Below are positions 42,591-52,811 of a stretch of DNA of 64,000 bases, piece after piece. Source of the DNA: Andrena cerasifolii (taxonomy: Eukaryota; Arthropoda; Insecta; Hymenoptera; Andrenidae). The notes under the pieces were generated by a model. The model was given only the letters and a program-made list of their open reading frames with translations, was not told the origin of the DNA and did not search any database. Within the stretch, counting starts at the first letter, position 1. Each line of letters starts with the position of its first letter. The DNA lies in NCBI RefSeq assembly GCF_050908995.1, contig NC_135126.1, positions 620,001 to 684,000 of the forward strand. Direction: 5' to 3'. The position numbers and the translations under genes are program-made.

Positions 42591-42593
42591 TTC

Positions 42594-43664
42594 AGCCAGG
42601 TCCAGACCTGAATGCGTATAGCGTATACGCTGAGCAGGTTGAGCGCCCACGATTGACACATGCGGAGGGGTCGAAAGTGCCATTGCGTTTTTCTTCGCCA
42701 ACTTCTATGCTTAGCTTAGCCCACTCCGCAGTCGTAAAGATGGTGTGATTAGCTAAATAAACATACAGCTCAACCCTCCGAGTCATCCTGTTTACCAATA
42801 CAGGGTGATTCTCCAGCGACTAACACCAAGAACGACGTAATTCGAACCATAATGAAGGAAATTTCGTGAAAAATTGATGTATATTATTTCAAGCTGAATT
42901 CGTTAAATAGTTTCGTGTGATTTTTTAACACAACAGCGAGTCGATCTGGCTGTATGAATTAAGAACAATGCAGGGTGTAGTGGAGAAAAGAAAGACAAAT
43001 TATTCAGTAAAATAGAGCTTTAAAGTCTATCATATGGTAATTGCAATATATTGTTGAAAATGTCATTTTAGATTTTTGATTAACTGTTTATGACAATATT
43101 AGCAATGGATTAATTTCATTCACATAGATCCATCCTTCATGATTAAAAACAAAAAGACGCAAGTCCGTACCTTCAATAATTTAGGTCGTTAAAATTAATT
43201 TCTGTAGGCGGGTTTCGTAAAAATCGCCGAAAGCAGGTAACTTTGAAGATTTGTATTTTTTAAACAATTTCGAATCTGCAAAAATGAGGACTTAACCCTC
43301 CCTAATTTCGTATGGACTACCATATATTTCAATATCGTGAAAATCCGAGACATCGCGGATTTTAGAAAAGTATCACATCTGCTTCTATCTTTTTCGCTGA
43401 ACGCAATGCACTCCAAACTCCCTTTGATGTGCGGAAGAAAACCGACAACGGTTGGCTCAGGCTATGTGCCTTCACCGGCATTCGCGGGTCGGGTCGCATG
43501 CGCCGAGTCACCACGAATGACACGTGAACACTAGCATATGCGTTCACGCTCACCCTATCTGACGTAGAAGCATGCCGTCCTGGCTACCGTTTCACCCGTC
43601 CACATCAAAATATTCGTGCGCACTCAGCCTGCTCAGCGTATGCTCATTCAGGTCTGGACCCGAC
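42594..43664. mobile_element. PIF/Harbinger-like element, copy B
   Basis: Inverted relative to copy A (30416-32334). Ends AGCCAGGTCCAGACCTGAAT and TCAGGTCTGGACCCGACT; the right flank is TTA, the left is TTC, a decayed duplication. It matches copy A through most of its length, including the GCATGCGACCCGACCCGCGA region, but lacks the hAT insertion and has the X-family insertion trimmed to 42801-42980. Non-coding. Confidence 0.75.
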
Positions 43665-44054
43665 TTTACAGTAATCCCGGATTTTCACAATGTACTTGAT
43701 ACCGAGAGCAAGTACGTATAGAACATGTCATATAGTTAGTTTTAAATTTTCAACATCTATCTGTTGAGAAGAAAATTACCTGAAGTATAATATGAAATTT
43801 TGTTAATTAATGTTGCATCAATTCCAGTGATTTCAGCTGAAACTTGTGCATTGGAAAAAAATCGGCGGCCTCTATTTCCATCGTTCGATGAACCCCATCC
43901 CTGTTTGACGTAATCTATGTATAGGTATTCCCATTCTTTTTTAAATTGACTCTGTACATATTCTTGTTTTCATTTATTTTTTCCTTCATATCTGCAGTTC
44001 ATGCACTCCTCTGTTTAAAAGACAGAGGATTATGGATGCAAATCGTAGGTGTAG
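43665..44054. other. Spacer, nothing recognised
   Basis: AT-rich, no gene or element boundary between copy B and the right arm at 44055. Confidence 0.35.
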
Positions 44055-44664
44055 GTAAAGCTATACGAACGGACCAAACGTTGATAACTTTAAAATCTAA
44101 TAATTTGAACAGTGGGACGAGGGGGAAGATGATCGTTGCGTGATTATTGAGACCAGAGTGTACTGAAAATTTTGCGATTGGTCCGAAAGTGGAACTTTTT
44201 GGCGTTTGGAAGATATATCTTGTCAAATTTGAAAAATGTCGTTGTTTTTGTTAATTTTTAATGGATTATTTATATTTGTTACTAATGAAAGCAGATATTT
44301 ATGGCAAAAGCCTGGTCTTTAATTTAAACAAACCGATTTGTTGCTACTTTCCTTTATTATTCAACTTTTCTTTATAACATGAAAACGAAAAGTTTCCCAA
44401 ACATTTTACTTAAACCACTGTAATGGGCATTAAAAAAGGTAACAAATAAACAGAATTAAATTTTTTTATCACAAATAATTTTAAAAAATTGAAAAATAAA
44501 TAAATAAATGTAAAAAATATTAAATTATACATCATTGGAAAGCAATATTTTTTTCCTATTTTTGGCGCAAATTTCATTACGATATCTTAAAAAAATACCT
44601 AAAAGGCGGCAAATTTTAAATCCGGCTCACTGTGCACCGCGGCGGATTGCGTCTAGGAAATCTT

Positions 44665-45416
44665 ATCGATGTTGCGAGGCTTGCGCGCGAGGCACGCCTC
44701 GGGCAGTGGAGAGTCTAGACACTACCTCGACATGGTCACTTTGCGAATCAGCCTCGTGATGCTCCCGTGGCAGCCTTGCGCTACCTCGAGCATGATGTTT
44801 TCCTCGCTGAAAGGCTGCCTCGCGGCCCCGAAAGCAAAACTCGCTGGGTTATTCTCCTGCTACACCCGTCATCCCGTGGCGACGACAACATCCCGCAGTG
44901 CCTCATCGAATTTTATGGCTTTCGACCCTCGAAGGGGTTGGAATACCATTAAGAAGTGAGAAATGTTCAGGATTTCAGAATTTCTCATCAAATGTTTGCT
45001 TCTTTTCTTCATCGTATCGAAGGGGAAGTGGCGCCAATGGATTCCTGGCGTTCCGTCAATTAAAATCATACCAAATATCATGCAAATCGGACTACTTTGA
45101 CACAAGCTATTTGTATTCCTTATGTAAAAGTTGTCCGATTTACACGACATTTGGCATGATTTTAATAGGCACTCTAACCCCTTCGAGGATCGAAAGCCAT
45201 AAAATTCGATGAGGCACTGCGGGGTGTTGTCCTCGCCACGGGGTAACGGGCGTAGCTGGAGAATCATCCTGCGAGTTTTGCTCTTGGGGCCGCGAGGCAG
45301 CCTTGCAGCGAGGAAAATATCATGCTCGAGGTAGCGCAAGGCTGCCACGTCGAGGTAGTCTCCAGACTCTCCACTGCGCGAGGCGTGCCTCACGCGCAAG
45401 CCTCGCAACGTCGATA
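44665..45416. mobile_element. Composite palindrome with X-family core
   Basis: Outer arms 44665-44850 and about 45268-45416 share ATCGA(T/C)GTTGCGAGGCTTGC, GCGAGGCACGCCTCG, TGGCAGCCTTGCGCTACCTC and GGCTGCCTCGCGGCCCC. Inside sits an X-family foldback (44848-45270) whose two halves share CCCGTGGCGA-GACAACA-CCCGCAGTGCCTCATCGAAT. Total ~750 bp with arms of ~370 bp. The 179-codon minus frame (44869-45408) crosses the palindrome and is accidental. Confidence 0.75.
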
Positions 45417-45448
45417 CGCACCTTTAACCCCTTGGCTTACAACATCGA

Positions 45449-45580
45449 GTGAGACTCGTGGTATCTCGATCGGGCCAAAGATGGAAAGCACGGGTGAGAC
45501 TCGTGGCACGTCGATTGGGCCAACGATGGAAAGAACGGGTGAGACCCGTGGTACGTCGATCGGGCGAAACGTAAACACCA
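45449..45580. repeat. 45-bp tandem repeat, about three copies
   Basis: GTGAGACTCGTGGYACGTCG continuing ATYGGGCCAA starts at 45449, 45494 and 45539; the last copy is partial. The period is a multiple of three, so both strands stay open. No similarity to the 45-bp array at 20100. Confidence 0.85.
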
Positions 45581-45821
45581 AGGGTCAGGCTCGTGGTTAG
45601 TAGATACTACGACTCAACTTTTCGCCGATGTCTTTTCATCTCAGTTATTCCTGGCCGCATACACGTGTATTTACTTTGTTGCAACTGCGTAACGGGAGAC
45701 TTGTGCGATTGACAACTTCGGACGCTGAGCCGAACCGTGAAATCACCGCTGGTGCTGATTTGGTGCCGGTGGTCGGAATTTAAACGGTATGCCAAGGGGT
45801 TAAAACTCTGACAATATGAGA
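45581..45821. other. Spacer, nothing recognised
   Basis: No gene or repeat beyond AAACTCTGACAATATGAG at 45803-45820, which recurs with one change at 46878-46895 just beyond the next element. Confidence 0.35.
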
Positions 45822-46811
45822 AGGGGAGACCGGGGCTAAAAGTTCCGAGGGTAAGTTGTTCCGACGGCTCTATCTTGAAAATAAAAAGAGCGTTGTACTT
45901 TAAATTATTTTTTCCGTGTGAGTTGATCACGCCACTCTGTCGCCCACTTTAATAGCGTCCGCGACAGCGAATTGTGTGGTTGTAAGCGAGGACCTATTAG
46001 TCGCGTACCAGATAAGTAAATATTTTTCTATCATTATTTTTTGGTCTATTTCAATTATTTAACATCGATATTCTTACGGATCAAATGACATTTAAGAACA
46101 TGGTGCAATAGTGTTTATCGTTTCAATATATGTATAAGGAGAATAGTCTTTGAAATTGCTACATGTGTCGGTAGGGGCTTGTTGTTACCGTAAAAACTTG
46201 CCCCGCCGCAAATGTATAAATTGTTGGGAAAAGGAACACGACTTGAATCGAAGTTATGCGTAAAGATAAATAAAAATTATCGAGATTTATTAAAATACTA
46301 CAACGTGGACAAGAGTCCACAGTAGCTTACAAGTACAAATCTCAATAAGTAGGTAGTACCTACATACAGTTGAATGTAAGACTGATTAGTAGATTATAGT
46401 TTTTATACCAAAGATAATGTTTATGGTTATTATATCGTTTTGGTTTTCTTTTAAAGATAATACATTTTCGTTGGTCCGAACCTTTATAAATAAACATTAT
46501 TAAAAAATTCTGCTTTATTTCATTAGAAAATGAAATATTTCATTAAAAGGCAACTCTTACATCTTAGTAACAACTTACCCCAATGCGATAACAACTTGCC
46601 CCACATAGGGGTAAGAAGTTCCGCTTCCATCAGCCACAAATAAATTACTTTCTATGGAAAACCTATTACAATATATTAAATACAAGCTTAAAATCAGAAA
46701 ATGTAATAAACTTAACAAGAAATTAGTCAATAGTGAAGAGAATAACTGCATTATTTTCCAGTCATTTTTTATGTTTTATCGAAATCGGAACTTTCAGCTC
46801 CGGTTTCCCCT
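45822..46811. mobile_element. TAGGG-type MITE, AACTTRCCCC words
   Basis: AGGGGAGACCGGGGCTAAAA with GTTCCGAG at the left mirrors CGGAACTTTCAGCTCCGGTT with TCCCCT at the right. Inner reiterations: GGGTAAGTTGTTCC (45849), ACTTGCCCCGCC (46197), CAACTTACCCC (46562), CAACTTGCCCC and GGGGTAAGAAGTTCC (46585-46613). About 990 bp without coding capacity. Confidence 0.6.
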
Positions 46812-46989
46812 ACATTTTCATTATATTGCGCTTTTACATAAATCCAAGATCACAAGCTTTCAGATAATTCGTCAATTTAAAACTCTGAAAATATGAGTAC
46901 ACTTTCATTATTTTGCTTTTTTAAATAATTCTTATTCATCGACACCTTGACTTGCCTCGCCGCGCCAAGTATTTGACGGAAAGCACTTT

Positions 46990-47233
46990 TAGGGTAGATG
47001 TACCGTTTGTGGCCATTGCATTGTTTTTGGCCATGCGTATAATTATCTTATTTTTAAACTGCTTGCAGATCATTATTATGTGGAGAATTTCACATGATAA
47101 ATATTTTGTTTAGTATACCGCCAGAAATATAAGGTTACATTTATTGTTTACACGGAAAAATATTATATTTTTTAAGAAGTGGCCAAAACTGGTACAATAC
47201 CTTAAAGTGGCCACAAATGGTGCATCTATCCTA
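46990..47233. mobile_element. TAGGG-type MITE, GGCCACAAATGG words
   Basis: TAGGGTAGATGTACCGTTTG continuing TGGCC mirrors GGCCACAAATGGTGCATCTA continuing TCCTA. Inner copies are TTTTTGGCCATGCG, AGTGGCCAAAACTGGTAC and AAAGTGGCCAC. 244 bp. Confidence 0.7.
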
Positions 47234-47854
47234 TGTACTTGCAGCTCATTTTGATTTCACATCTTTTTTTATTTCGTAATTATTATTATCTTCTATTTAT
47301 TTGTGATTTATTTGATTTCATGTTCTTGGCGTAATTTGTTTACTTTTTTTAAAAGTTTTTTTCGATTCTACAGAATCTGAATTTGTTTATTTTTCATTGT
47401 ATCAATATGAAAACGACACCAATGGATTCCTGACATTCTTCCGATTAATTAGATAGAAAATAATTTAAATCGGACTATTTTTAACGAAACGGGCTTTCAA
47501 TTCTGCGAACAAATGTTTTACATAATTTCCTTAATAATTATGGTCCGAATTATATAATTTTTGGGGCCATTTTCATCGGGAAGACATACGGGATCGATCG
47601 GTAATACTTTTATCAACACGTATCAAAAACATGGATATTTTATCTGGCCCGTCGGTTTAATTGCTCTCGGCTGTCAACTGGCGGTCTACTACCTAGGGCC
47701 CGAAGGTCCTCGCTCACCTTCGGGTAGACTTTATTATTATTATTTGTTGAAAAATTTGTTGCAGGATTGTTGGTATATAAGGTGACGGTGCAAAATAGTC
47801 CTACGAATGAACTTCGCCTTTGCGCTATTTTTTTCGTTATTTCCTTCCTCTACA
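47234..47854. other. No gene; decayed X-family sequence
   Basis: 47400-47580 matches X-family words (CACCAATGGATTCCTG, AATCGGACTATTTTTAACGA, CCTTAATAATTATGGTCCGA). The frame at 47561-47785 starts in this relic and matches nothing known. Confidence 0.4.
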
Positions 47855-48450
47855 TAGGGTAAACTGCACTAATGCTGGCACTGCACTAATCATTGGCACT
47901 CCTGATTAAAAAGCCAAATATTAAGAAGTACAAGCGTAGAAAGTACTTTTTTACAATTTCTTATTTTTCTTTCACTACAACACTGCAAAGCCCAGTAGTT
48001 GAACTACACATTTTACGTCTGGCAACACCACGAAGTGGGTCACAGGGCTAAATTTGGGGCGTTTTCTTAAAATTTTGATAAGGGGTAGGTAAGTATATTT
48101 TGTCGCTTTATAGCTAAGTAATGGATTGAAATACAGATTTACTAAGTATTGTAGGTATTTAATAGTAAATGAAATAGCCTGTTTAAACACTTTAAACTTC
48201 GTTTTTAACTACATACGTTTTTCTATATAACCTCAAATTTTAGGGTGCCAATGATTGTACTTTTATGCCTGTTTTAGTTTTTCATTGAATATTTTTAAAA
48301 TAAAAGACTTAATAGGCACTTAAGATGTTTTATTTCAATGAGAAATCCATAATCATTGATAATAACTGAAAATTGAGATCATATAAAAACTTCACAAAAA
48401 AGTATTCCAATTGGGATTTTCGCTTAGGGTGCCAATCACAGTTTACCCTA
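47855..48450. mobile_element. TAGGG-type MITE, TTGGCAC words
   Basis: TAGGGTAAACTG at 47855 mirrors CAGTTTACCCTA ending 48450. Inner words AATGCTGGCACTGCACTAAT, CATTGGCACTCC, TAGGGTGCCAATGATTG (48242) and TAGGGTGCCAATCACAG (48425) reiterate one motif in both orientations. The 71-codon minus frame at 47975-48190 is unrecognised. Confidence 0.65.
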
Positions 48451-48582
48451 TATCCATCTTCTGCGAATTTCATCTTCTGATACGGGTACAGAGCAGACAA
48501 AAGATTTTTGAGTAGCTTGGTCTACAGCCTAATTAGCCCACAGTTTAACAAATTAAAAACACATCGGTGTACAGAACACAAT

Positions 48583-49383
48583 TAGGGATTGCAAAATTTC
48601 CGAATTTTTCAAATATCGGTAATTCGGTAAAATTTTTAATCAAAACCGGTTTACCGATAATTTACCGGTATTTTTTAAGGTATTGAAAATATAAAAGGAA
48701 ACATTACAAAAAAACTTTTTTCTTAACTCTAATCGAGCATTATAAAAAATATATGGAAATAAAACTATTCTGAACATAAAATATAAAATGATATAACACA
48801 AAATAGATATATTTGTATAACTATTGACAATACTTATTAATATGGATCGCCACCACGAAAAGAATGAAAAGAATCTTAACTTACATACATAATTAAATAT
48901 TTTTTATTTAACAATTCTTTGTATGAAATAAGCACGCAAAAACATACCTAATTCGTCTAAACTTTGGTCTCCTGATCGCTACCTAATTTTTGTACAAAAT
49001 AATCCAGCCACTGATAAAGCGCTCTCAGATTCTACACTTGTTGGCCGGGTAGGCATTAAGAAATCATATACCATTCATAGTATATATTTTCTCCTTACTT
49101 TTTCTACTTGAAAATGCGTCCATTTTTTCATGACTGATTCAGATTCTTAGTTTTCTTTTGGATCAGAGTTGGTTCATCATGAGATACTTCGGTTTTCGTC
49201 TTTATTAGTAATTGAAGTGTTTTTTTTACTGATAACGTAGTAGATGTCGATGGAATTAATGAACGCATATATGCGCTATATTGCTATATGTAATTTATCG
49301 AATTACCGGTAAAAATTTGGCGAATTACCGGTAAAAATTTTAGGGTATTTCTCACGATTTACCCCCCTGCACTGCAATCCCTA
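48583..49383. mobile_element. hAT MITE, AACACAAT duplication
   Basis: TAGGGATTGCA at 48583 mirrors TGCAATCCCTA ending 49383, flanked by the 8-bp duplication AACACAAT (48575-48582, 49384-49391). Subterminal ATTACCGGTA and AACCGGTTTACC words are reiterated near both ends. Same family and orientation as 59690-60473. Non-coding. Confidence 0.9.
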
Positions 49384-49391
49384 AACACAAT

Positions 49392-50361
49392 TCGATCTTC
49401 AATTTCAAGACTAGAGTAGAGACACATTTTTGTATAGAATAGTACCAGCGAAAGTGACCGGTGAAAGCCACGATTATTAACATTTTCTATTGAAGAAGGT
49501 ACGCGAGCAAAGCAGAAACAGAATGTTAAAGGAGTACACCTCCGCCGCCCGTTCCGGCATTTCGTTCTAAAAGCTGCACTCCTCCGTTTTATTTCCCGTA
49601 ACGAACGGACGAAGAATGAAGGAGTTAAACACATTTCATATGTTTCACGCCGTGCTCCTTCCCCGACGCTCCGTGCGCCAACTTTGCCCCGCAATAGCGG
49701 CGAATAAACTTCCTCGAGTAACTACATCGGGAGTGCTAACTTTCTTCCCTCATCAAATCCTAAGCCCATCATCTCGCTCAAGTTCCGTCCATCTCCAGGA
49801 AAAAGATTTCAGTCCCCTTTACCACAATCGAGATAACGAATCCTCGCCCAGGGAGCGCAATTATATCGATCGTTTCATCGGCACGTACGTGACGTCCAGT
49901 AACTTCGTAACCTCTTTTCCCGCCTCGACGCGGTCTGCCGTGGAAAAACTCCACTTTCCCTCGATCCCTTCCTCTTTCCCCCTTTGTACCGCGGATGCTT
50001 GTAACGAAAATACCGCTGCTAGGCAGGGAGCGCCCGCCGTGATTGAGAACGTGTACCGAAGCTACCTTTGATAACTTTGACGGCTGGATTCGGAGAACCT
50101 ACAGTTCCATTCGTGCGAAGAATGCATTACGATTTCATTGGGTTTCTTCGTTTATGATATCTTGGTGTTCTTGGCGCGAAGTGGCGGCGTAATCTGTATT
50201 CTTATGGGCACCCGGTACATCGGGGGGATCGATGTGTAATGATGGGGTTGAATGAGAAATAGAATGGAGATTTCTTAGTTACTTTTAGCTTAGAGTCAGT
50301 TTACGACGACGATACGAAGTGCCTTGTGGATTTGACAGTTTGGCTGTGATTTAGGAAGCGT
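49392..50361. other. No gene recognised
   Basis: A 151-codon plus-strand frame (49616-50071) and an overlapping minus frame (49359-49694) lie in GC-moderate DNA that looks single-copy; neither shows a domain I recognise. Possibly regulatory, unsupported. Confidence 0.35.
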
Positions 50362-50365
50362 TTAA

Positions 50366-51001
50366 GGAGGAACATCACTGTTACGGCCGGAAAAGTAAGC
50401 TGTTTTTAAGAATTTTGTTCAGGAATAAATTACAGTTTTCGTATAAAATTTGTGATACCTACTTTTAGTACAATGGTTTAAAACACTATAAAAAATAGAA
50501 AAACGAGCATAAATTTTAATATATTGATTAATCTTCTAGGTCTAGACCCCCCTCGCATGCTGGTCGAATGTATAGCTATGGAACAGCAGGTCCGGGTAGT
50601 TTCCGTTCCATGTACCGATTTTTTAAACAAATTATTTTTGTAAAAATGGAACGCGTAAGAAGAAAAGTTTCGGAAATCCGCGAATAAGATGGACAGTTTT
50701 TGGAGCGTATTTAAAAAAATTTGTTTTCAATCAAAGAATTCGCACGTGCAACGGAAACTACACTCATATAGTTTATAAAAAAAATATTAAAATTTGATTT
50801 GGGACCTGCTGTCGTGGGAGCCTAATTGATTAATTAATATATTAAAATTTATGTATGTTTTTCTATCTATTTTTTTATAGTCTCTGAGGACATTGTACTA
50901 AAGGTAGGTAATAAAAAATTTATATGAAAACTGTAAATAGTATTGCTGAAAAAAATTTTAAAAATGGCTTACTTTTCCGGCCGTCATAGTGATGTTCCCA
51001 C
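50366..51001. mobile_element. TTAA-flanked foldback, GGAACATCACT ends
   Basis: GGAGGAACATCACTGTTACG mirrors the right end, which reads GTGGGAACATCACTATGACG when complemented; both continue GCCGGAAAAGTAAGC. TTAA flanks both (50362-50365, 51002-51005). The arms continue ~170 bp through TATATTAAAATTTAT-type sequence to the region around GGACCTGCTGTCGTGGGAG. Non-coding. Confidence 0.7.
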
Positions 51002-51019
51002 TTAAATGTAATAAGATAC

Positions 51020-51600
51020 GATTCTATAATAGACTAGCAAAATACGCCCGCGCTTGGCTTCGGGTCTACGAGATATTAAGGACTCCATGGAAACACATTT
51101 TACCCCTTTTCCGCATCACCTTAGGGGTTAATTAGGGCAAAATCCTGAAATTGGTTTTTAGGCATTTATGTGGGTAACCTTTCCTTCGAAATCAACTTGG
51201 TTCTTACTTCTAAGAACCAAGTTGATATCTAATCGGACCTAAGAGATTTTGAGGAATCCGTGAAAATACATTTCACTCCTTTCCACCTCCTTAGGGGTTG
51301 ATTAGGGCAAAATGCTGAATCTGGTTTTTAGGCATTTGTGTGGGTAAGTTTTGTAAGTAAAAACCAAGTTGAAATCGAATCGGGCCTAGGAAATAATATA
51401 AGGAGTCCGAGGAAACATATTTTACCCCTTTGACCCCCTCGGGTTGGAATTTCAAAAAATCCCTTCTTATCGAGCATCTGCGTTGCAAAAGAAATATACC
51501 CTCCGAATTTCATGTTCCTAGGCTCAGCGGTTTGGGCTGGACGGTGATGAATCAGTGACACAACGATTATATAAGTATATAAAAAAAATATAAATAAATA
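51020..51600 (+). mobile_element. Probable LINE/SINE 3-prime tail with tandem units
   Basis: Two or three ~175-bp diverged units share CCTTAGGGGTTRATTAGGGC, TGGTTTTTAGGCATTTRTGT and AACCAAGTTGA. The stretch ends CATGTTCCTAGGCTCAGCGG then TTTGGGCTGGACGGTGATGA and ATCAGTGACAC, followed by AT-rich sequence. This ending resembles the 3-prime tails of RTE-like LINEs and their SINEs in insects, from memory. The minus frames at 51291-51804 are accidental. Confidence 0.5.
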
Positions 51601-51614
51601 TAATAGAAGAAGAT

Positions 51615-51903
51615 CAGTGTTTCCCAATCTTGTATGCTTTACGTACCCCTTGAAAATGTGTATATAACTGGCGTACCCCTTGTATAGATAGAAAAAAACT
51701 ATAGTTGTAGTATAACAATGAGAATAAAATAATATATATATACGTGTGTGTGTGTGTGTGCGTGTGTATGTGTGTAAACAATTTAACATTCGCCCGGAAC
51801 ACACAGGGTGACACTATTTTACAGTTACTGGATCTAGCGACTTCTGATCTCTCACGGGGTACCCCCGAAAGTTTTACCGCGTACCCCACCTTGGGAAACA
51901 CTG
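51615..51903. mobile_element. hAT MITE, CAGTGTTTCCCAA ends
   Basis: CAGTGTTTCCCAA at 51615 mirrors TTGGGAAACACTG ending 51903. The right flank TAATAGAT resembles the left flank TAATAGAAGAAGAT, as if an 8-bp duplication was altered by growth of an AGA run. GCGTACCCC words repeat in both orientations (51638-51683 and 51858-51886). A TG-rich microsatellite lies inside at about 51745-51777. Confidence 0.75.
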
Positions 51904-51959
51904 TAATAGATTGTTTCGGGTTTGTAATGGCTCATCTGTGAGTGTAAGGAGAGCTTAGC

Positions 51960-52380
51960 TCACGATGGTTCAAATTCAACTTTCATCGAAGTATTATCGG
52001 CATTTGCAAGTTTTTCCCATATTTTTGTTACAAGCGGGGCTATGAATTGAGGGGAATTTAGTTTCTGAGCCAATCCTTCGACGGTCAGAATTGCATTTTG
52101 CTCAATAGGAGCCCATAAAACGTCTTCGTCCAGCTCCACAGGTCTCCTGGCACGGAACTGATTCTCCTAGCTGTAGTTCCATGATCGAAAGTTTTTTAAA
52201 TCGCCTTTGGCACTGTCTTGTACTAATAGAATTCCCTCCATTCATAAGACGTATGTTTTCTGCTTTTACAATCGCATTAATGCCTTTTTTCAGCTCGCAC
52301 TGCACGGTGAAACATGTTCTTTCGTGACTTTTATTACAGTATCTTGTCCACATCGAAAATAGATATCCCTGACGCAGTAA
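51960..52380 (-). pseudogene. mariner transposase N-terminal relic
   Basis: Read on the minus strand, one frame gives FTVQCELKKGINA and GGNSISTRQCQRRFKK, then after a frameshift RARRPVELDEDVL and IEQNAILTVEGLAQKLNS, ending in TGA at 51960. These are the helix-turn-helix landmarks of mariner transposases (RQCQ-x-WF-x-KF, GRPVELDE, LAEKLN). It is a different, cecropia/Mos-like lineage from the copy at 18582. The catalytic domain is missing; the residues after LNS do not look like transposase. Frameshifts and a stop mark it as an old relic. Confidence 0.6.
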
Positions 52381-52811
52381 GATGTGTGAAAAGAGTATAG
52401 GGTAATGGGGTAAGTCCGTGATAGAAGTCACTCCCTGATACCTTTTCATTTGTCAGTAACTCGAAATTGTCTGACTCAATTTAGATGGAACAAAAACAGA
52501 AAGCGTTGATTTTCTAGTTTATGTTGTGGTAAAAGAATTAGTCGATTAAAGCTAGTGTGATAGAGTGAGAGAGCGTTTTTGTTTCAGCAGCGCATTATTC
52601 GTGAAATTCTTCGTGCTAATTGTGAAAGATCGCTTGTTTATGTATTAATATGTGCTTTAGAAGATAAATGGAAAGTCCAAACTGCAGGTCAGTGACGATA
52701 AAATGACGCATTAACAAGTTTTACTCTCGAAATTATCATACAATACGGCATCAGTGTTATTTTTGCTTATGAAAAGTGACTAAATTCTTATTTTTCGTGT
52801 GCGGGAGACTA

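Larger units (their letters stand above)
40260..44622. mobile_element. Pair of ~590-bp inverted arms around other elements
   Basis: 40260-40845 and 44055-44622 are inverted copies at roughly 80 percent identity. Outer ends read GATTTAAAATTTGCCGCCTT on both sides; shared landmarks are AAACAAACCGATTTGTTGCT, TTTCAAATTTGACAAG and CGTCCCACTGTTCAAATTAT. Either one long-TIR element of 4.4 kb or two insertions in opposite orientation. The interior holds the palindrome 41484-41899, a GC-rich stretch and Harbinger-like copy B; no transposase is recognisable. Confidence 0.6.

Noticed and set aside
44869..45408. 179-codon minus-strand frame
   Set aside because: It runs through the centre of a palindrome; its two halves are mirror translations of the X-family sequence.
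45803..46895. 18-bp direct repeat AAACTCTGAMAATATGAG as target duplication of the 45822 element
   Set aside because: The right copy lies ~65 bp beyond the TIR end, so it is not immediately flanking.
49616..50071. 151-codon plus-strand frame
   Set aside because: First codon is ATG but composition and lack of any motif suggest chance in GC-moderate DNA; an opposite-strand frame overlaps it.
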